Positions 57,101 through 64,000 of a stretch of DNA of 64,000 nt are shown piece after piece; position 1 is the stretch's first letter, and each line of letters begins with the position of its first letter. The notes under the pieces were generated by a model. It was given only the letters and a program-made list of their open reading frames with translations. It did no database searches and was not told the DNA's origin. The translations under genes were made by a program, and so were the position numbers. The DNA lies in contig OX442419.1 in the NCBI GenBank assembly GCA_949361645.1, positions 6,100,714 to 6,164,713 of the forward strand, in the 5' to 3' direction. Source of the DNA: Spongilla lacustris (lineage: Eukaryota; Porifera; Demospongiae; Spongillida; Spongillidae).

Positions 57101-59520
57101 ACCATAAGTGTTATTTCCACAATGAGATATTCACAATAGGTATATTACCATTATAATCATAATAACGACATTTAATAATTAAACCATTACTAGTTAGTGA
57201 ATCTAGATACATATAGATAGTATGTCTAAGTGTATTGGATTTAATTTACCATTGATTGGTTTATGATAATCCATGTTAGACCATAAGTGTTAAATCCACA
57301 CTGAGATATTCACAATAGGTATACTATCATTAAAATCTTAATAATGACATTTAATAATTAAATCATTACTAGTTAGTAAATCTAGATACATATAGATAGT
57401 ATGTCTGAGTGTATTAGATTTAATTTACCATTGAATGGTTTATGATAATCCATGTTAGACCATAAGTGTTAAATCCACACAGCGATATTCACAATAGGTG
57501 TTATATCATTGAAATCATAATAACGACAATTAATAATTAAACCATTACTAGTCAGTAAATCTAGATACATATGGATAGTATGTCTGAGTGTATTAGATTT
57601 AATTTACCATTGAATGGTTTATGATAATCCATGTTAAACCATAAGTGTTATTTCCACACTGAGATATTCACAATAGGTATACTATCATTAAAATCATAAT
57701 AACGACAATTAATAATTAAACCATTATTAGTTAGTAAATCTAGATACGTAGGGATAGTATGTCTGAGTGTATTAGATTTAATTTACCATTGAATGGTTTA
57801 TAATAATCCATGATAAACCAAAAGTGTTATTTCCACACTGAGATATTCACAATAAGTATACTATAACTAAAATCATAATATGTAAATTTAATAATTAAAC
57901 CATTACTATTTAGTGAATCTAGATACATATAGATAGTATGTCTAAGTGTATTAGATTTAATTTACCATTGAATGGTTTATGATAATCCATGTTAGACCAT
58001 AAGTGTTAAATCCACACTGAGATATTCACAATAGGTGTTATATCATTAAAATCATAATAACGACATTTAATAATTAAACCATTACTAGTTAGTAAATCTA
58101 GATACATAGGCATAGTATGTCTGAGTGTATTAGATTTAATTTACCATTGAATGGTTTATGATAATCCATGTTAGACCATAAGTGTTAAATCCACACTGAG
58201 ATATTCACAATAGGTGTTATATCATTAAAATCATAATAACGACATTTAATAATTAAACCATTACTAGTTAGGAAATCTAGATACCTAGGCATAGTATGTC
58301 TGAGTGTATTAGATTGAATTTACCATTGAATGGTTTATGATAATCCATGTTAAACCATAAGTGTTATTTCCACACTGAGATATTCACAATAGGTATACTA
58401 TCATTACAATCATAATAACGACAATTAATAATTAAACCATTACTTGTTAGTAAATCTAGATACATATGGATAGTATGTCTGAGTGTATTAGATTTAATTT
58501 ACCATTGAATGGTTTATAATAATCCATGATAAACCATGTGTTATTTCCACTCTGAGATATTCACAATAAGTATACTATCACTAAAATCATAATATTTAAA
58601 TTTAATAATTAAACCATGACTTGTTAGTAAATCTATATACATATGGATAGTATGTCTGAGTGTATTAGATTTAATTTACCATTGAATGGTTTATGATAAT
58701 CCATGTTAAACCATAAGTGTTATTTCCACACTGAGATATTCACAATAGGTCTACTATCATTAAAATCTTAATAATGACATTTAATAATTAAATCATTACT
58801 AGTTAGTAAATCTAGATACATATAGATAGTATGTCTGAGTGTATTTGATTTAATTTACCATTGAATGGTTTATAATAATCCATGTTAGACCATAAGTGTT
58901 AAATCCACACAGCGATATTCACAATAGGTGTTATATCATTGAAATCATAATAACGACATTTAATAATTAAACCATTACTAGTTATTAAATCAAGATACAT
59001 ATAGATAGTATGTCTGAGTGTATTAGATTTAATTTACCATTGAATGGTTTATGATAATCCATGTTAAACCATAAGTGTTATTTCCACACTGAGATATTCA
59101 CAATAGGTATACTATCATTACAATCATAATAACGACAATTAATAATTAAACCATTACTTGTTAGTAAATCTAGATACATATGGATAGTATGTCTGAGTGT
59201 ATTAGATTTAATTTACCATTGAATGGTTTATAATAATCCATGATAAACCATGTGTTATTTCCACACTGAGATATTCACAATAAGTATACTATCACTAAAA
59301 TCATAATATTTAAATTTAATAATTAAACCATTACTAGTTATTAAATCAAGATACATATAGATAGTATGTCTGAGTGTATTAGATTTAATTTACCTTTGAA
59401 TGGTTTATGATAATCCATGTTAAACCATGTGTTATTTCCACACTGAGATATTCACAATAGGTTTACTATCATTAAAATCATAATAACGACATTTAATAAT
59501 TAAACCATTACTGATTAGTA
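54186..59520 (+). repeat. 895-bp and 2664-bp duplications within the 179-bp satellite
   Basis: The rare TACGTAGGGATAG variant occurs at 54186 and 55081, an offset of 895 bp (five monomers), and again at 57745, 2664 bp further. TAGGAAATCTAGATACC occurs at 55605 and 58269 (2664 bp) and once more at 63439. The shortened monomer class recurs with the same 2664-bp spacing. Limits are approximate. Confidence 0.82.
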
Positions 59521-62500
59521 AATCTAGATACATTTGGATAGTATGTCTGAGTGTATTAGATTTAATTTACCATTGAATCGTTTATGATAAACTATATTAA
59601 ACCACACTGAGATAATCACAATAGATATATTATCACTAAAATCATAATATGTACTTTTAATAATTAAACCATTACTGATTAGTAAATCTAGATACATATG
59701 GGTAGTATGTCTGAGTGTATTAGATTTAATTTACCATTGAATGGTTTATGATAAACCATGTTAAACCATAAGTGTTATTTCCACAATGAGATATTCACAA
59801 TAGGTATATTACCATTATAATCATAATAACGACATTTAATAATTAAACCATTACTAGTTAGTGAATCTAGATACATATAGATAGTATGTCTAAGTGTATT
59901 GGATTTAATTTACCATTGATTGGTTTATGATAATCCATGTTAGACCATAAGTGTTAAATCCACACTGAGATATTCACAATAGGTGTTATATCATTAAAAT
60001 CATAATAACGACATTTAATAATTAAACCATTACTAGTTAGTAAATCTAGATACATAGGGATAGTATGTCTGAGTGTATTAGATTTAATTTACCATTGAAT
60101 GGTTTATGATAATCGATGTTAAACCATAAGTGTTATTTCCACATTGAGATATTCACAATAGGTATACTATCATTAAAATCTTAATAACGACAATTAATAA
60201 TTAAACCATTACTAGTTAGTAAATCTAGATACATATGGATAGTATGTCTGAGTGTATTAGATTTAATTTACCATTGAATGGTTTATGATAAACCATGTTA
60301 AACCATAAGTGTTAAATCCACACTGAGATATTCACAATAGGTGTTATATCATTAAAATCATAATAACGACATTTAAAAATTAAACCATTACTAGTTAGTA
60401 AATCTCGATACATAGGGTTAGTATGTCTGAGTGTATTAGATTTAATTTACCATTGAATGGTTTATGATAATCCATGTTAGACCATAAGTGTTAAATCCAC
60501 ACAGCGATATTCACAATAGGTGTTATATCATTGAAATCATAATAACAACATTTAATAATTAAACCATTACTAGTTATTAAATCTAGATACATATAGATAG
60601 TATGTCTGAGTGTATTAGATTTAATTTACCATTGAATGGTTTATGATTATCCATGTTAGACCATAAGTGTTAAATCCACACTGAGATATTCACAATAGGT
60701 GTTATATCATTAAAATCATAATAACGACATTTAAAAATTAAACCATTACTAGTTAGTAAATCTCGATACATAGGGTTAGTATGTCTGAGTGTATTAGATT
60801 TAATTTACCATTGAATGGTTTGTGATGATCCATGTTAAACCATAAGTGTTATTTCCACACTGAGATATTCACAATAGGTATACTATCATTAAAATCATAA
60901 TAACGACAATTAATAAATAAACGATTACTAGTTAGTAAATCTAGATACATATGGATAGTATGTCTGAGTGTATTAGATTTAATTTACCATTGAATGGTTT
61001 ATGATAAACCATGTTAAACCATAAGTGTTAAATCCACACTGAGATATTCACAATAGGTGTTATATCATTAAAATCACAATAACGACATTTAATAATTAAA
61101 CCATTTCTGATTAGTAAATCTAGATACATATGGATAGTATGACTGAGTGTATTAGATTTACTTTACCATTGAATGGTTTATCATAATCAATGTTAAACGA
61201 TAAGTGTTATTTCCACACTGAGATATTCACAATAGGTTTACTATCATTAAAATAATAATAACGACATTTAATAATTTAACCATTACTAGTTAGTAAATGT
61301 CGATACATAGGGTTAGTATGTCTGAGTGTATTAGATTTAATTTACCATTGAATGGTTTGTGATGATCCATGTTAAACCATAAGTGTTATTTCCACACTGA
61401 GATATTCACAATAGGTATACTATCATTAAAATCATAATAACGACAATTAATAAATAAACGATTACTAGTTAGTAAATCTAGATACATATGGATAGTATGT
61501 CTGAGTGTATTAGATTTAATTTACCATTGAATGGTTTATGATAAACCATGTTAAACCATAAGTGCTAAATCCACACTGAGATATTCACAATAGGTGTTAT
61601 ATCATTAAAATCATAATAACGACATTTAATAATTAAACCATTTCTGATTAGTAAATCTAGATACATATGGATAGTATGACTGAGTGTATTAGATTTAATT
61701 TACCATTGAATGGTTTATCATAATCAATGTTAAACGATAAGTGTTATTTCCACACTGAGATATTCACAATAGGTTTACTATCATTAAAATCATAATAACG
61801 ACATTTAATAATTTAACCATTACTGATTAGTAAATCTAGATACATTTGGATAGTATGTCTGAGTGTATTAGATTTAATTTACCATTGAATGGTTTATGAT
61901 AATCCATGTTAAACCATAAGTGTTATTTCCACACTGAGATATTCACAATAGGTATACTATCATTACAATCATAATAACGACAATTAAAAATTAAACCATT
62001 ACTAGTTAGTAAATCTAGATACATATGGATAGTATGTCTGAGTGTATTAGATTTAATTTACCATTGAATGGTTTATGATAAACCATGTTAAACCATAAGT
62101 GTTATTTCCAAACTGAGATACTCACAATAGGTATACTATCATTAAAATCATAATAACGACATTTAATAATTAAACCATTACTAGTTAGTAAATCTAGACA
62201 CATATGGATAGTATGTCTGAATGTATTAGATTTAATTTACCATTGAATGGTTTATGATAAACCATGTTAAACCATGAGTGTTATTTCCACAATGAGATAT
62301 TCACAATAGGTATATTATCATTATAATCATAATAACGACTTTTAATAATTAAACCATTACTAGTTAGTAAATCTAGATACATATGGATAGTATGTCTGAG
62401 TGTATTAGATTTAATTTACCATTGAATGGTTTATGATAATCCATGTTAAACCATAAGTGTTATTTCCACACTGAGATATTCACAATAGGTATACTATCAT

Positions 62501-64000
62501 TAAAATCTTAATAATGACATTTAATAATTAAATCATTACTAGTTAGTAAATCTAGATACATATAGATAGTATGTCTGAGTGTATTAGATTTAATTTACCA
62601 TTGAATGGTTTATGATAATCCATGTTAGACCATAAGTGTTAAATCCACACAGCGATATTCACAATAGGTGTTATATCATTGAAATCATAATAACGACAAT
62701 TAATAATTAAACCATTACTAGTCAGTAAATCTAGATACATATGGATAGTATGTCTGAGTGTATTAGATTTAATTTACCATTGAATGGTTTATGATAATCC
62801 ATGTTAAACCATAAGTGTTATTTCCACACTGAGATATTCACAATAGGTATACTATCATTAAAATCATAATAACGACAATTAATAATTAAACCATTATTAG
62901 TTAGTAAATCTAGATACGTAGGGATAGTATGTCTGAGTGTATTAGATTTAATTTACCATTGAATGGTTTATAATAATCCATGATAAACCAAAAGTGTTAT
63001 TTCCACACTGAGATATTCACAATAAGTATACTATAACTAAAATCATAATATGTAAATTTAATAATTAAACCATTACTATTTAGTGAATCTAGATACATAT
63101 AGATAGTATGTCTAAGTGTATTAGATTTAATTTACCATTGAATGGTTTATGATAATCCATGTTAGACCATAAGTGTTAAATCCACACTGAGATATTCACA
63201 ATAGGTGTTATATCATTAAAATCATAATAACGACATTTAATAATTAAACCATTACTAGTTAGTAAATCTAGATACATAGGCATAGTATGTCTGAGTGTAT
63301 TAGATTTAATTTACCATTGAATGGTTTATGATAATCCATGTTAGACCATAAGTGTTAAATCCACACTGAGATATTCACAATAGGTGTTATATCATTAAAA
63401 TCATAATAACGACATTTAATAATTAAACCATTACTAGTTAGGAAATCTAGATACCTAGGCATAGTATGTCTGAGTGTATTAGATTGAATTTACCATTGAA
63501 TGGTTTATGATAATCCATGTTAAACCATAAGTGTTATTTCCACACTGAGATATTCACAATAGGTATACTATCATTACAATCATAATAACGACAATTAATA
63601 ATTAAACCATTACTTGTTAGTAAATCTAGATACATATGGATAGTATGTCTGAGTGTATTAGATTTAATTTACCATTGAATGGTTTATAATAATCCATGAT
63701 AAACCATGTGTTATTTCCACTCTGAGATATTCACAATAAGTATACTATCACTAAAATCATAATATTTAAATTTAATAATTAAACCATGACTTGTTAGTAA
63801 ATCTATATACATATGGATAGTATGTCTGAGTGTATTAGATTTAATTTACCATTGAATGGTTTATGATAATCCATGTTAAACCATAAGTGTTATTTCCACA
63901 CTGAGATATTCACAATAGGTCTACTATCATTAAAATCTTAATAATGACATTTAATAATTAAATCATTACTAGTTAGTAAATCTAGATACATATAGATAGT

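Larger units (their letters stand above)
32049..64000 (+). repeat. 179-bp AT-rich satellite with higher-order structure
   Basis: Head-to-tail monomers start GTCTGAGTGTATTAGATTTA; successive starts at 32049, 32228, 32407 and 32586 are each 179 bp apart, giving about 178 copies to the window end. Monomers contain the dyad ATGGTTTATGATAAACCAT and the string ACCATTACTAGTTAGTAAAT. Variant classes recur in blocks: one with TCTCGATACATAGGGTTAGT, one with GATACCTAGGCATAG, one with CAGCGATATTCACAATAGG, and a shortened one lacking part of the GTGTTATTTCC region (near 46230, 50870, 56940, 59600). No open frame exceeds about 60 codons and none looks coding. Nucleosome-length monomer, AT-richness and higher-order blocks fit a centromeric or pericentromeric satellite, which is inference. 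Confidence 0.95.

Overview
The window looks like a repeat-dense stretch of an animal nuclear genome. I saw no conventional host gene, tRNA or rRNA. The best clue to the host is primer binding: one LTR element has a site complementary to the 3' end of an animal-type initiator tRNA-Met (TGGTAGCAGAG rather than the plant-type TGGTATCAGAG), and the other has a site complementary to the anticodon arm of the same tRNA. The phylum cannot be told from the sequence; a marine invertebrate is only a guess.

Layout: (1) 1-988, degenerate tandem repeats of about 185 bp. (2) 989-7436, a 76-bp satellite with a 16-bp perfect palindrome per unit, interrupted at 3924-7336 by a Ty3/gypsy-type retrotransposon with 90-bp identical LTRs, a 4-bp TATA target duplication, an intact gag, a textbook -1 frameshift signal, protease and reverse transcriptase, and an internal deletion that removed RNase H and the front of integrase. 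(3) 7437-21094, a 17-bp palindromic repeat array folded into a giant inverted repeat (axis near 14.27 kb). A Ty1/copia-type element (12129-16499, minus strand) with one intact 1299-codon gag-pol frame sits in its middle. (4) 21095-22734, the 76-bp satellite again but inverted, ending in an 855-bp DNA transposon with 35-bp terminal inverted repeats and a 7-bp target duplication. (5) 22737-23225, a diverged pair of about 180-bp direct repeats. (6) 23226-32048, a second 17-bp-repeat block, also an inverted repeat (axis near 28.0 kb). (7) 32049-64000, about 178 copies of an AT-rich 179-bp satellite with multi-monomer higher-order structure, running off the window.

Only the two retrotransposons carry credible coding capacity. 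Most other long open frames lie in the 17-bp array: its consensus has no stop codon, and because 17 is not a multiple of 3, one strand reads as the same 17-residue peptide cycle in all three frames. The most interesting observations are the two giant palindromes built of a palindromic 17-mer, the apparent inversion of the core between them, the gypsy frameshift signal, and the nested duplications in the 179-bp satellite, which is a candidate centromeric or pericentromeric array.
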